Below, in pieces: positions 1 to 7,169 of a stretch of 14,701 nucleotides of DNA. Under the pieces are notes generated by a model that saw only the letters and a list, made by a program, of their open reading frames with translations, was not told the DNA's origin and made no database searches. The DNA comes from Robiginitomaculum sp. (lineage in GTDB: Bacteria; Pseudomonadota; Alphaproteobacteria; Caulobacterales; Maricaulaceae). The stretch is taken from contig JAKIUV010000067.1 in the NCBI GenBank assembly GCA_021647375.1, forward strand, positions 1 through 14,701, written 5' to 3'. Each line of letters opens with the position of its first letter. The stretch's first letter is position 1. The position numbers were made by a program, and so were the translations under genes.

Positions 1-63
1 TTGACCCTCTCGCAACTCGCCATATACTTCGACGGACGCTTAGATGAAATACTGGACATCTAA
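1..63 (+). CDS. Possible 3' end of an unidentified plus-strand gene (partial)
   Basis: From base 1 one plus-strand frame stays open for 20 codons and ends at TAA (61-63). The peptide is LTLSQLAIYF followed by DGRLDEILDI, a plausible C-terminus of mixed composition. The other two plus-strand frames each contain a stop in this stretch (TGA at 2-4 and at 43-45). If real, the gene enters from the left edge and converges on thiD with only 4 bases between the two stop codons. The piece is too short to assign a family, and an open frame of this length can occur by chance. Confidence 0.35.
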   Translation: MTLSQLAIYFDGRLDEILDI

Positions 64-67
64 ATGT

Positions 68-901
68 TTAACCTGACACAGAATTTTGAACAGTCTCGTT
101 GCCTAAGCCGTGATTCAACGGGCCACTGCCTTTGCCCAGTTTCGGCGCGGTGCGGATGGCCTCGAACACAAATTCGCGGGCTTCACGCACGGCAATCTCT
201 TGGGGTGCGCCTTGGGCTAGCAGTGCCGCGACGGCGCTTGCCAAAGTACATCCCGTGCCGTGGGTATGGCGCGAATATATGCGCGGGGCGCTCATGATGT
301 GATTGCCGTCCGGCGCGACGAGAACATCTGTGATGCTTTTACTCTCAAGATGCCCGCCTTTCATCAGCGCCGCATAAGCCCCCATGTCCAATAACCGCTC
401 TCCGGCCTGTATCAATCCGTCCACGTCTTTGGGACGGTAGTCCGTCAGGGTTTCCGCTTCGTCAATATTCGGCGTAATCACATCGGCCAACGGAATGAGT
501 AATTCCTTTAGGGCGTCAATGGCCGCATCTTCCAAAAGTTTATCGCCGCTCGTCGCCACCATGACCGGGTCAAGCACCACGGTCGCGTCTTCTGCATCAT
601 TGATAATGACATCAGCCACAGCCCGGATAATCTCCCCATTGGCCAACATGCCGATTTTAATAACATCCGCCCCAATATCGCTAAGGACAGCGCGCATCTG
701 CGTTGCCACCAAGTCCGCAGACAAAGCCTCCACCCGCTGCACACCAAGCGTATTCTGCGCAGTAACAGCCGTAACCGCGCAAGCCGAATAAACCCCAAAC
801 GCCGCACATGTTTTTATGTCCGCCTGAATACCTGCACCACCAGAGGAGTCGGAGCCTGCGACTATGAGGACGCGGGGAGTATATGTATCTGTATTTTTCA
901 A
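68..901 (-). CDS. thiD: Bifunctional hydroxymethylpyrimidine kinase / phosphomethylpyrimidine kinase
   Basis: ThiD phosphorylates 4-amino-5-hydroxymethyl-2-methylpyrimidine (HMP) to HMP-P and then HMP-PP, the pyrimidine half of thiamine, in the cytoplasm. The protein is a ribokinase-fold enzyme of 277 residues, normal for the family. Visible motifs are GSDSSGGAG (residues 16-24, substrate binding), KIGML, DPVMVATSG, the ITPNIDEAE segment, and the HGTGCTLASA anion-hole/catalytic block near residue 215, with the usual GPLNHG close to the C-terminus. I chose the TTG start at 901 because GGAGG lies 8 bases upstream; an upstream in-frame TTG at 916 would place that Shine-Dalgarno inside the gene. 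The ribosome site overlaps the end of the TM2-domain gene, so the two are probably co-transcribed and translationally coupled. No other thiamine genes or TPP riboswitch are visible nearby. Confidence 0.95.
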   Translation of the reverse strand: MKNTDTYTPRVLIVAGSDSSGGAGIQADIKTCAAFGVYSACAVTAVTAQNTLGVQRVEALSADLVATQMRAVLSDIGADVIKIGMLANGEIIRAVADVIINDAEDATVVLDPVMVATSGDKLLEDAAIDALKELLIPLADVITPNIDEAETLTDYRPKDVDGLIQAGERLLDMGAYAALMKGGHLESKSITDVLVAPDGNHIMSAPRIYSRHTHGTGCTLASAVAALLAQGAPQEIAVREAREFVFEAIRTAPKLGKGSGPLNHGLGNETVQNSVSG

Positions 902-905
902 GCAA

Positions 906-1283
906 TTACCCTCCAATTGCCACTATTTCATGTCTAATCTTTGAGTTGGTTTTCTTAACCAAAAAAGGCAGCATAATGAACTCATAAATTATCGCTATAC
1001 CGATGGGAATTATCAACAATCCTATTTGTCTGCTCACCGTATTATCAAAAACACCGCTATAGATTTCGGAAAATAGAGATAAAGCAGTCAGACTTATGAG
1101 AATATAGGCAGCTCTGTTATGCCCAAGGTAAAATCTGTGGACACCTATTGTGCCCAAAATTAACAATAGAGGATAAGCAGTAAATAACTTTTTCTTATTA
1201 GAATTATAAATACGTTCTTCGGCTTCGGTTCTTTCTTCTACTGTCTTGTGACCTTTTACCTCGTCGAGATACTTAAGTTCCAT
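906..1283 (-). CDS. TM2-domain membrane protein of unknown function
   Basis: This 125-residue protein has a charged N-terminus (about residues 1-34, rich in Glu and Lys) and then a hydrophobic half. The segment GTIGVHRFYLG (about residues 45-55) is the hallmark of the TM2 domain, two transmembrane helices joined by a short turn. A third hydrophobic stretch lies around residues 88-108. The family has no agreed biochemical function. The ATG at 1283 has GGGAGG six bases upstream and overlaps the folP stop by 11 bases, so it belongs to the folP transcription unit. Its codons are more AT-rich than folP and thiD on either side, and in many alphaproteobacteria glmM rather than such a gene follows folP. 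A recent insertion into the operon is therefore possible. The TM2 call rests on the motif alone. Confidence 0.8.
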   Translation of the reverse strand: MELKYLDEVKGHKTVEERTEAEERIYNSNKKKLFTAYPLLLILGTIGVHRFYLGHNRAAYILISLTALSLFSEIYSGVFDNTVSRQIGLLIIPIGIAIIYEFIMLPFLVKKTNSKIRHEIVAIGG

Positions 1284-2070
1284 TAATAGCCTCCCAAACT
1301 TTCAGCGCCTGCATCGTCTCTTCTACATCATGTACCCGCAAAATAGAAGCGCCCATGCTTGCGCCCCAGATTGCGCTGGCTATGCTACCGCCTAGACGCT
1401 CGCTTGCAGTGCTGCCGTCTATCTTGCCTATAAAGCTTTTGCGTGATGCACCCAGGAGTATGGGGCGGCCTAATATATGAAAATCGTCCAAGTGTTGTAA
1501 TAGATTGAGATTGTCTTCTAGGCGTTTACCAAAACCTATGCCCGGGTCGAGAATGATGTTTTGGCGCTTTACGCCTGCTTTGATGGCAACACTCATGCGG
1601 GTTTTCAGATAGGCCATCACTTCCGCTACCACGTTCCTATAATGGGGATTGTCCTGCATGGTGACCGGGGTGCCGCGCATATGCATCAGGACGACTTTGC
1701 AACCAAGCTTGGCGGCCATGTCCGGCGAACCATCATCAAATTCCAACGCCGTGACATCATTCCAGATACTGGCTCCGGCTTGTACCGCCGCCTGCGCCAC
1801 CGCAGGTCTGCGCGTATCAATAGAAATTTCGGCAGCAATACCTGCGAGTGCCTCGATCACCGGAATAACCCGCGCCAGTTCTTCGGCCCGCCCGACCACA
1901 TCCGCACCGGGCCGTGTGCTTTCGCCGCCAATGTCTATAATATCCGCCCCTGCCCGCACCATAGCGTGGGCGTGTGCAACGGCCTGTTCAACTCCGTCGT
2001 ACCGTCCACCGTCCGAAAAACTATCCGGCGTGACATTGAGAATGCCCATAATTTTGGCGGTATTTTTCAT
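1273..2070 (-). CDS. folP: Dihydropteroate synthase
   Basis: DHPS condenses p-aminobenzoate with 6-hydroxymethyl-7,8-dihydropterin diphosphate to give dihydropteroate in folate synthesis; it is the sulfonamide target. The 265-residue TIM barrel is of usual length. It shows the first signature NVTPDSFSDGG (residues 12-22), the second, GGESTRPG (48-55), the DTRRP pABA/sulfa loop, the NDV strand, HMRGTP, the DPGIGFGK pterin site and the late GASRKSFIG motif. The start is ATG 2070. An in-frame TTG directly before it (2073) is possible, and no strong Shine-Dalgarno precedes either, only AAGG about 14 bases up. An 86-bp REP-type hairpin pair separates it from ftsH upstream, so folP may be expressed by read-through. 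The 3' end overlaps the next gene. Confidence 0.96.
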   Translation of the reverse strand: MKNTAKIMGILNVTPDSFSDGGRYDGVEQAVAHAHAMVRAGADIIDIGGESTRPGADVVGRAEELARVIPVIEALAGIAAEISIDTRRPAVAQAAVQAGASIWNDVTALEFDDGSPDMAAKLGCKVVLMHMRGTPVTMQDNPHYRNVVAEVMAYLKTRMSVAIKAGVKRQNIILDPGIGFGKRLEDNLNLLQHLDDFHILGRPILLGASRKSFIGKIDGSTASERLGGSIASAIWGASMGASILRVHDVEETMQALKVWEAINGT

Positions 2071-2088
2071 CAATTACTCAACAGCCTT

Positions 2089-2174
2089 GTAGGGTGGATT
2101 AGCGCTCTTACGCGTAATCCACCGTGAGGTGGGTGCCATTGGTGGATTACGGCGAAGAGCCTAATCCACCCTAC
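2089..2174. repeat. BIME-like pair of inverted REP hairpins, copy 1 (ftsH-folP intergenic)
   Basis: Two REP-like hairpins face each other: 2089-2123 on the plus strand and 2141-2174 on the minus strand, with a 17-bp spacer. Each begins with GTAG, then GGTGGATTA, a short GC stem, a TCTT loop, a bulged G and TAATCCACC. The GTAG tetranucleotide lies at both outer ends. The unit is 86 bp. It recurs inverted at 13582-13667, where the left hairpin differs by a single base. No T-run follows the hairpins, so a classical terminator is unlikely. Confidence 0.85.
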
Positions 2175-2180
2175 AGTTTA

Positions 2181-4094
2181 TTACCCCTCAGGCTGTGGCT
2201 TATCACCCAGTGGTTTGGGTTTTGGCTTGGTTGTCGGGATTGCCGACAGGCCGGGCTTGCCGTCATCATTATCGAAATCTGGACGTTTTGGCTTGATATT
2301 ATCCGATAGCAGGTTTTTAATCTCGTCGCCTGACAGGGTTTCGTATTTCAGCAATGCTTCGGATAACCGAACCCAATCTTTCTTCTTTTTCTTGAGAATC
2401 GCCGTGGCTTTTTCATGAGCTTCGGTGACAAAGCGCTTAATCTCGTCTTCGATCAACCGCGCAGTTTCCGGCGAGATTGCAGAGCCGCGCCCAATGCCGG
2501 GCATGAAGCTATCCACATCCGTATTCTTATAAGCAATCGGGCCAACCTTATCGGACAAACCCCATTCAGTGACCATAGCGCGGGCAATGCGAGTGACATG
2601 TTCAATATCGGACGATGCGCCAGAGGTGACTTTATCATAGCCAAATTTAATCTCTTCCGCCGCACGACCGCCCATAGCCATAGCCATGCTGGCGAGCATT
2701 TGTTCGCGGGACTGTGAAATTTGGTCGCGTTCCGGCAAGTATTGCACCATGCCCAGCGCCCGACCACGGGGAATAATCGTCGCCTTATGGATAGGGTGCG
2801 CGCCCGGCATATTAAGACCAACAATAGCATGACCAGCTTCGTGGTATGCGGTGTTTGCCCGTTCTTCTTCGGTCATGGATAGGGAACGACGTTCTGCACC
2901 CATCAGGACTTTATCGCGGGCGTCTTCGAACTCACGCATAGTGACTTTGCGTTTATTGCGCCGCGCCGCCAAGAGTGCAGCTTCGTTGACCAGATTAGCT
3001 AGGTCGGCACCGGACATGCCGGGCGTACCGCGGGCGATATATTTATTGTCGACATCTTGGGCCGTCGGGACTTTTTTCATGTGGACGGCAAGGATTTTCT
3101 CGCGCCCCATAATATCAGGCAATGGCACTTCAATCTGGCGGTCAAAACGTCCCGGACGCAGGAGGGCTTTATCCAAAACATCAGGACGGTTGGTCGCAGC
3201 GATAATAATTACGCCTTCCTGACCATCAAAACCGTCCATTTCGACCAATAATTGGTTCAAAGTCTGCTCACGCTCTTCGTGACCACCGGATGTGCCCACA
3301 CCCCTGTGGCGACCCACCGCGTCAATTTCGTCGATAAAAATAATACACGGCGCATTTTTGCGGGCTTGCTCAAACATATCGCGGACACGGCTCGCACCCA
3401 CACCAACAAACATTTCAACGAAGTCAGAGCCGGAGATAGTAAAGAACGGCACACCCGCCTCACCCGCAACCGCTTTGGCCAGCAAGGTTTTACCCGTACC
3501 CGGAGGGCCGATGAGCAATGCGCCCGTGGGGATTTTCGCGCCTAGGCGCTGGAATTTGGTCGGGTCTTGTAGAAATTCAATAACTTCTTGCAGGTCTTCT
3601 TTAGCGTTTTCCACGCCCGCAACATCATCGAATGTCACCTTGCCTTGGTCTTCGGTCAACATTTTGGCGCGGGATTTGCCAAAGCTCATCGCACCGCCCT
3701 TACCGCCACCCTGCATAGATCGCATGAACCAAATAGCGATACCGATGAACAAAATGAACGGTAGAACACTAAACAGGAATTGTGCCAATAGGCTGTTTTC
3801 CCGAATAGGTTTTACATTATAGGGTACGTCATAATCATCTAGCTTTTTGAATAATCCGTCAGAATATACGTCCGTTGCCACAAATTTAGCTCCATCCACT
3901 GTCGTCCCGGATACGGTATATTTTTGTGCGTCTATTTCGAGGCTTTCGATTTTTCCTTGCTCTATCAATGAAATAAATTCATGGGTTTTGATAATATCCG
4001 ACTTCTCAGGCTTCATAGCGTTTTGCGAGACGGTGATCATGACCATAAACATGACGATGATAATAGCCCAGAGGGCAAAATTGCGCATTTGCAT
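2181..4094 (-). CDS. ftsH: ATP-dependent zinc metalloprotease FtsH
   Basis: FtsH is a hexameric inner-membrane AAA+ protease that extracts and degrades misfolded membrane proteins and short-lived regulators. The 637-residue protein has an N-terminal transmembrane helix (about 6-23), a periplasmic segment, and a second helix (about 104-124). The AAA+ domain has Walker A GPPGTGKT (196-203), Walker B FIDEID (253-258) and the second region of homology with RPGRFDRQ (313-320). The M41 peptidase domain carries the zinc motif HEAGH (418-422), and the probable third ligand is Asp496 in SSDIEH. The C-terminus is Pro/Lys-rich. ATG 4094 has AAGGA ten bases upstream; an ATG two codons further in (4088) is an alternative. 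A 100-bp gap to tilS with a TATAAT box suggests its own promoter in addition to read-through. Confidence 0.98.
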   Translation of the reverse strand: MQMRNFALWAIIIVMFMVMITVSQNAMKPEKSDIIKTHEFISLIEQGKIESLEIDAQKYTVSGTTVDGAKFVATDVYSDGLFKKLDDYDVPYNVKPIRENSLLAQFLFSVLPFILFIGIAIWFMRSMQGGGKGGAMSFGKSRAKMLTEDQGKVTFDDVAGVENAKEDLQEVIEFLQDPTKFQRLGAKIPTGALLIGPPGTGKTLLAKAVAGEAGVPFFTISGSDFVEMFVGVGASRVRDMFEQARKNAPCIIFIDEIDAVGRHRGVGTSGGHEEREQTLNQLLVEMDGFDGQEGVIIIAATNRPDVLDKALLRPGRFDRQIEVPLPDIMGREKILAVHMKKVPTAQDVDNKYIARGTPGMSGADLANLVNEAALLAARRNKRKVTMREFEDARDKVLMGAERRSLSMTEEERANTAYHEAGHAIVGLNMPGAHPIHKATIIPRGRALGMVQYLPERDQISQSREQMLASMAMAMGGRAAEEIKFGYDKVTSGASSDIEHVTRIARAMVTEWGLSDKVGPIAYKNTDVDSFMPGIGRGSAISPETARLIEDEIKRFVTEAHEKATAILKKKKKDWVRLSEALLKYETLSGDEIKNLLSDNIKPKRPDFDNDDGKPGLSAIPTTKPKPKPLGDKPQPEG

Positions 4095-4140
4095 TGTTAT
4101 ATATTCCTTTTTATCGGCTCAAATCGACCACACAGTATGA

Positions 4141-4146
4141 ATTATA
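4141..4146 (-). promoter_or_regulatory. Candidate -10 box of an ftsH promoter
   Basis: The only sizeable gap between tilS and ftsH is AT-rich and contains a perfect TATAAT on the minus strand, about 47 bases before the ftsH ATG. With a 17-base spacer the -35 position reads TTTAGG, a weak match, so this is only a candidate. I saw no convincing heat-shock sigma-32 element. Confidence 0.35.
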
Positions 4147-4194
4147 CTATATAAGTGGCAATTCCTAAAGAGTAAGGGCAAAACGTGAAATATA

Positions 4195-5514
4195 TCAGTC
4201 AAACTCGCCTAAAAGTGAGCGCAAGCGTTCACTCGTCAACGTTCGAACGGAAAAATCTTGATTGCCGGCATGGGAATCCACAAACGGGATGAATTTAACT
4301 TGGTTCCCGAGTACGAAAACGGGTAGACCACCACGCGCAACTTGGGGACAACTCGATAGAGACTGTTTTTGCGACTTATCCAATTTATCAACCCAATTCC
4401 CGAGCGCATCTACCGACACATTATCCCTCCCCGTAGTGATGGCAAAACGACTATCCCATATCTTTGTTTCATTTGTTTGTAATTGTATCGGGCGGACAGC
4501 AGGGACTTTGGCACGGCCAAGCAACACGCCTAAATCCCGCACACACAAAATTCCGCCCTCCCTCGGTATGCACCGAACACCGCCGAGCGTTGCACCGGAG
4601 AATCCTTTGGTGCGGAGGCGCCGCGCAAGGTTCATGCGCTTTTCAGTGCTTGGGGGCAATGCGTCACCGGAAAGTGCGGGGAGCAAATATTTCAAAGCTT
4701 CTGCGACTTGGCCAAGTTTGGCCGTGCAGAAACCAGGCAGCAAATTCACCCCCCCCCAATCTTCTAAACTCGTTGTGGATTGAATAAATTCGCTTAGCAA
4801 AACCTGTTCTTGCGCTAAAATAAAATTCGCCGCCTTGGCCATTGTTAATAGGTTTCGCTTTTCAGCTAAATGCGCATCTAAATAAGTACGGGCGCGGATA
4901 CGTGCAAATGCACGGCTGTCATTAGACGGATCATCTATCCATGATAAGTTATTGTTTTTATTGTATGAACGCAACTCTGCACGGCCACATTCCAACAATG
5001 GCCGCAGAATTTCCACCCCCCGCAAAGCCGGCCAAATGGGGGCTTCAATACGGCACTTAATACCCGCCAATCCCCGCCAGCCACTCCCGGCTTGTTGACG
5101 CATGAACACGGTTTCCGCTTGGTCGCCCCGGTTATGTCCAAGCATGAGGGTTTTTATGCCCTGCTCCCGGCACGCATCACCGAGGAGTTGATAGCGGGCA
5201 TTACGGGCTTTTTCTTGAATGCCTGTTGTTGGTACTTCGCCAGGTTTCTCATTTGGCCATGCGCAGGAAAGAACTCGTGCGCTAGCCCCCATTTCATGCG
5301 CCCTTGATCGAGCTAATTCTGCTTCTGTATCTGAACCGGATCTTAAGCCGTGATCTACAATAAAGGCTTGAACGGTTTGCGCACTATTCCACTTTATCAT
5401 CAATGACAAAAGTGCGGTACTGTCACCACCTCCCGAAAAAGCGACGGCTATTAATTCATTGCGCGGAATACCCCACTGGGTTAGTTGACCAAAGGCTTTA
5501 GCCTCAACATCCAC
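4195..5514 (-). CDS. tilS: tRNA(Ile)-lysidine synthetase
   Basis: TilS attaches lysine to C34 of the CAU-anticodon tRNA-Ile using ATP, so that it reads AUA and is charged with isoleucine; it is essential in most bacteria. The N-terminal PP-loop motif SGGGDS (residues 27-32) lies right at the start, as the family requires, followed by IVDHGLR and LGHNRGDQAET. The length of 439 residues is normal. An open frame extends upstream to 5625, but that part lies inside cpoB. I chose GTG 5514, which overlaps the cpoB stop (5504-5506) by 11 bases and puts the PP-loop at the usual distance; a TTG six codons upstream is the alternative. The gene contains a run of nine G on the coding strand (4749-4757). 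The C-terminal half is less conserved, as is typical. Confidence 0.93.
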   Translation of the reverse strand: MDVEAKAFGQLTQWGIPRNELIAVAFSGGGDSTALLSLMIKWNSAQTVQAFIVDHGLRSGSDTEAELARSRAHEMGASARVLSCAWPNEKPGEVPTTGIQEKARNARYQLLGDACREQGIKTLMLGHNRGDQAETVFMRQQAGSGWRGLAGIKCRIEAPIWPALRGVEILRPLLECGRAELRSYNKNNNLSWIDDPSNDSRAFARIRARTYLDAHLAEKRNLLTMAKAANFILAQEQVLLSEFIQSTTSLEDWGGVNLLPGFCTAKLGQVAEALKYLLPALSGDALPPSTEKRMNLARRLRTKGFSGATLGGVRCIPREGGILCVRDLGVLLGRAKVPAVRPIQLQTNETKIWDSRFAITTGRDNVSVDALGNWVDKLDKSQKQSLSSCPQVARGGLPVFVLGNQVKFIPFVDSHAGNQDFSVRTLTSERLRSLLGEFD

Positions 5515-6388
5515 TGCGCAAATTCTCAATTTGGGCTTTCTTGCGCACCGCAAGTACGGCTTTGGGATATTGCACCGGGAAGCTGGCCAAGGTTTTACAT
5601 GCCATATCTTTTTTACCGAGCGCACGAGCCGTCGCCGCTAATTTAACCATAGCTTCGGGTGCATAGTCGCCTTTGGGAGCGGCACGCATAGAGGCAATAT
5701 AAGCGTCGGCGGCACTGGAGAAGCCGGATTTGGCATAATAGGTCTCACCCAGCCAGAAATATACATCGCCTCTGTCGCGTGCATCCGGGTTTAAATCAAG
5801 ATATTGTTGAAACGCCCTTTGGGCGCCGGAAAAATCACCCTCGTTCATCCGGTCTTGGCCAACACGGGCTAATTTTGATATGTCATTACCCAGCCCCATA
5901 TTGCGCGTGCCAAGATTGTTCGTGCCAGAGGCAGGTAACTCGGCATTATTCGGCGACCTGGGAATAGCCGTGCCGCCTGCATACACGCCGCCTGAACGAC
6001 CATTGCTATAAGGGGCGGAACTAGAACCTTGCCGGACGGAGGTTTGTGGAGCAACTGCACTCAACCTATTGCGCATTTCATCATTCGCGCTTTGTATGAG
6101 TGTGATTTGCGACGCCAACGCTTGAACTTGTTCTTGTAGCGTACTCTGTTCATACCGCAACCGTTCGACCTCGCCTGTCATAGAGCGCTGGGATGTCTCC
6201 AATGCATCCATGCGCTGCATCAATCTTTCCGCAGCAGGATCACCCGTAAGCATCCGGTTTTCCAACGTAGCAAGACGTTGCTCAAGCAAAATGATTTTAG
6301 CCTCTAACTCTCTCTTACTAGCTGCATGGGCTGGCAAGGCAGAGCCGATTAACAAAACAACACTGAGAAACAAAAATGAAATACGCAT
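5504..6388 (-). CDS. cpoB: Cell division coordinator CpoB (Tol-Pal associated TPR protein, YbgF)
   Basis: CpoB is the periplasmic partner of Tol-Pal that links outer-membrane constriction with septal peptidoglycan synthesis. The 294-residue protein has a signal peptide (about 1-22, probable cleavage after AHA), a long Glu/Gln-rich coiled coil (about 24-105) that mediates trimerisation in the family, and a Ser/Gly-rich linker. Its C-terminal half has TPR units, recognisable in the segment with FSGAQRAFQQYLDLNP and in YFWLGETYYAKSGFSSAADA. The ATG at 6388 has AAGGA five bases upstream. The gene is last in the tol-pal run; the gap to pal is about 100 bp and shows no clear terminator. The stop overlaps the tilS start, so the two are coupled. 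Confidence 0.93.
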   Translation of the reverse strand: MRISFLFLSVVLLIGSALPAHAASKRELEAKIILLEQRLATLENRMLTGDPAAERLMQRMDALETSQRSMTGEVERLRYEQSTLQEQVQALASQITLIQSANDEMRNRLSAVAPQTSVRQGSSSAPYSNGRSGGVYAGGTAIPRSPNNAELPASGTNNLGTRNMGLGNDISKLARVGQDRMNEGDFSGAQRAFQQYLDLNPDARDRGDVYFWLGETYYAKSGFSSAADAYIASMRAAPKGDYAPEAMVKLAATARALGKKDMACKTLASFPVQYPKAVLAVRKKAQIENLRSGC

Positions 6389-6490
6389 AATAATCCTTAT
6401 TCAGGCAGAACCCAATAATTTATCCATACCCTAATGGCAGAAATAAGGCGCGTATCGTTAAAGTGCAGTTAAGTTTGTAATTTATTGCAG

Positions 6491-7066
6491 TTAACTACTG
6501 CCGCCAACCAATACCACAGAATGAGCATTGCGGTTCAGCGCCCACGCGGCTTCGTTAGAACGGCCATCGATTGGGCGCTCTTTGCCGTATGACACTGTGG
6601 TTATCCGCCCCGGTGCCACGCCCTGACTGACTAAAAATGCTTTGACCGCATCGGCGCGTCGCGCACCAAGTGCCAGATTGTATTCACGGGTTCCGCGCTC
6701 ATCTGCATTGCCACCAATAACGATGATGGCGTTATTGTACTGCTGCAACCAACTGGCTTGAGATTTTAAAATTTCGCGGGTTTGTGGCGTTAAACTATAT
6801 TCATTATACCCAAAATACACGCGGTCTTCGCCCGACATATATTTAAAATGGTCCGCAGTACCGGGTTGAGGTCCTTGGGGAATAACCGGCGCAGCCTCTT
6901 CGACAGGCGCAGGCTCGATTGGTGCCTCAGGTTCAGGCTCCACTATTACCGGCGCAGGTACTTCTGCACGTGGTTGAGTTTGGATGATTTCTTGTTGCTT
7001 AGGTGTCGTCGCGCAAGCCGAAAGGGCTAACATTACAACTGCGAGTACAATAGTTTTCGTATTCAT
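6491..7066 (-). CDS. pal: Peptidoglycan-associated lipoprotein Pal
   Basis: Pal is an outer-membrane lipoprotein that binds peptidoglycan non-covalently and interacts with TolB and TolA. The 191-residue precursor starts MNTKTIV and has lipobox LSAC with Cys18 as the lipidated residue. A Pro/Glu/Ala-rich linker (about 25-65) follows, then the OmpA-like domain: YFGYNEYSLTP, the GNADERGTREYN peptidoglycan-binding block (the usual Asp and Arg that hold diaminopimelate), and LGARRADAVK. ATG 7066 is preferred over the in-frame codon at 7090 because GAGAG lies just upstream and it gives a proper signal peptide. A 103-bp gap to tolB holds a candidate promoter and a 15-bp palindrome, suggesting extra pal expression as seen in other Tol-Pal clusters. 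Confidence 0.97.
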   Translation of the reverse strand: MNTKTIVLAVVMLALSACATTPKQQEIIQTQPRAEVPAPVIVEPEPEAPIEPAPVEEAAPVIPQGPQPGTADHFKYMSGEDRVYFGYNEYSLTPQTREILKSQASWLQQYNNAIIVIGGNADERGTREYNLALGARRADAVKAFLVSQGVAPGRITTVSYGKERPIDGRSNEAAWALNRNAHSVVLVGGSS

Positions 7067-7084
7067 TTTCTTCTCTCTTTTCCC

Positions 7085-7099
7085 AACCAATTTTTGGTT
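7085..7099 (-). other. Perfect 15-bp palindrome in the pal leader
   Basis: Six-base arms AACCAA and TTGGTT are separated by three bases, 18 bases before the pal ATG and downstream of the candidate promoter. It could form a small hairpin in the pal mRNA leader or bind a dimeric regulator. It may also be chance. Confidence 0.3.
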
Positions 7100-7111
7100 A
7101 ATGATATATTC

Positions 7112-7139
7112 AAGCTAACGCCATGAAACAATGTGTCAA
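7112..7139 (-). promoter_or_regulatory. Candidate pal promoter
   Basis: On the minus strand a perfect TTGACA (-35, 7134-7139) is followed after 16 bases by TAGCTT (-10, 7112-7117, three of six matches to TATAAT). It lies in the tolB-pal gap. The -35 is convincing; the -10 is weak. Confidence 0.4.
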
Positions 7140-7169
7140 GTTGAACCCTTGCGAATAAATGTGCCCAAA

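Noticed and set aside
1561..2127. Plus-strand open frame of 188 codons
   Set aside because: It lies antisense to folP, which has all DHPS motifs; the product has no recognisable domain and it is a shadow frame.
2089..2174. Rho-independent terminator between ftsH and folP
   Set aside because: The hairpins are strong but have no T-run on either side, and the same unit occurs between ruvC and ruvA; a repeat element explains it better.
3292..3822. Plus-strand open frame of 176 codons
   Set aside because: It is fully antisense to the ATPase region of ftsH and has a low-complexity composition typical of a reverse-frame shadow.
4262..4783. Plus-strand open frame of 173 codons
   Set aside because: It is antisense to the C-terminal half of tilS, with no domain and no ribosome site.
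5515..5625. N-terminal extension of tilS upstream of the GTG
   Set aside because: It lies within cpoB in another frame and would push the PP-loop about 37 residues further from the start than is usual for the family.
6464..6494. 9-bp direct repeat TGCAGTTAA (6464 and 6486) downstream of pal
   Set aside because: Short, the second copy overlaps the pal stop codon, and nothing else suggests an operator or insertion.
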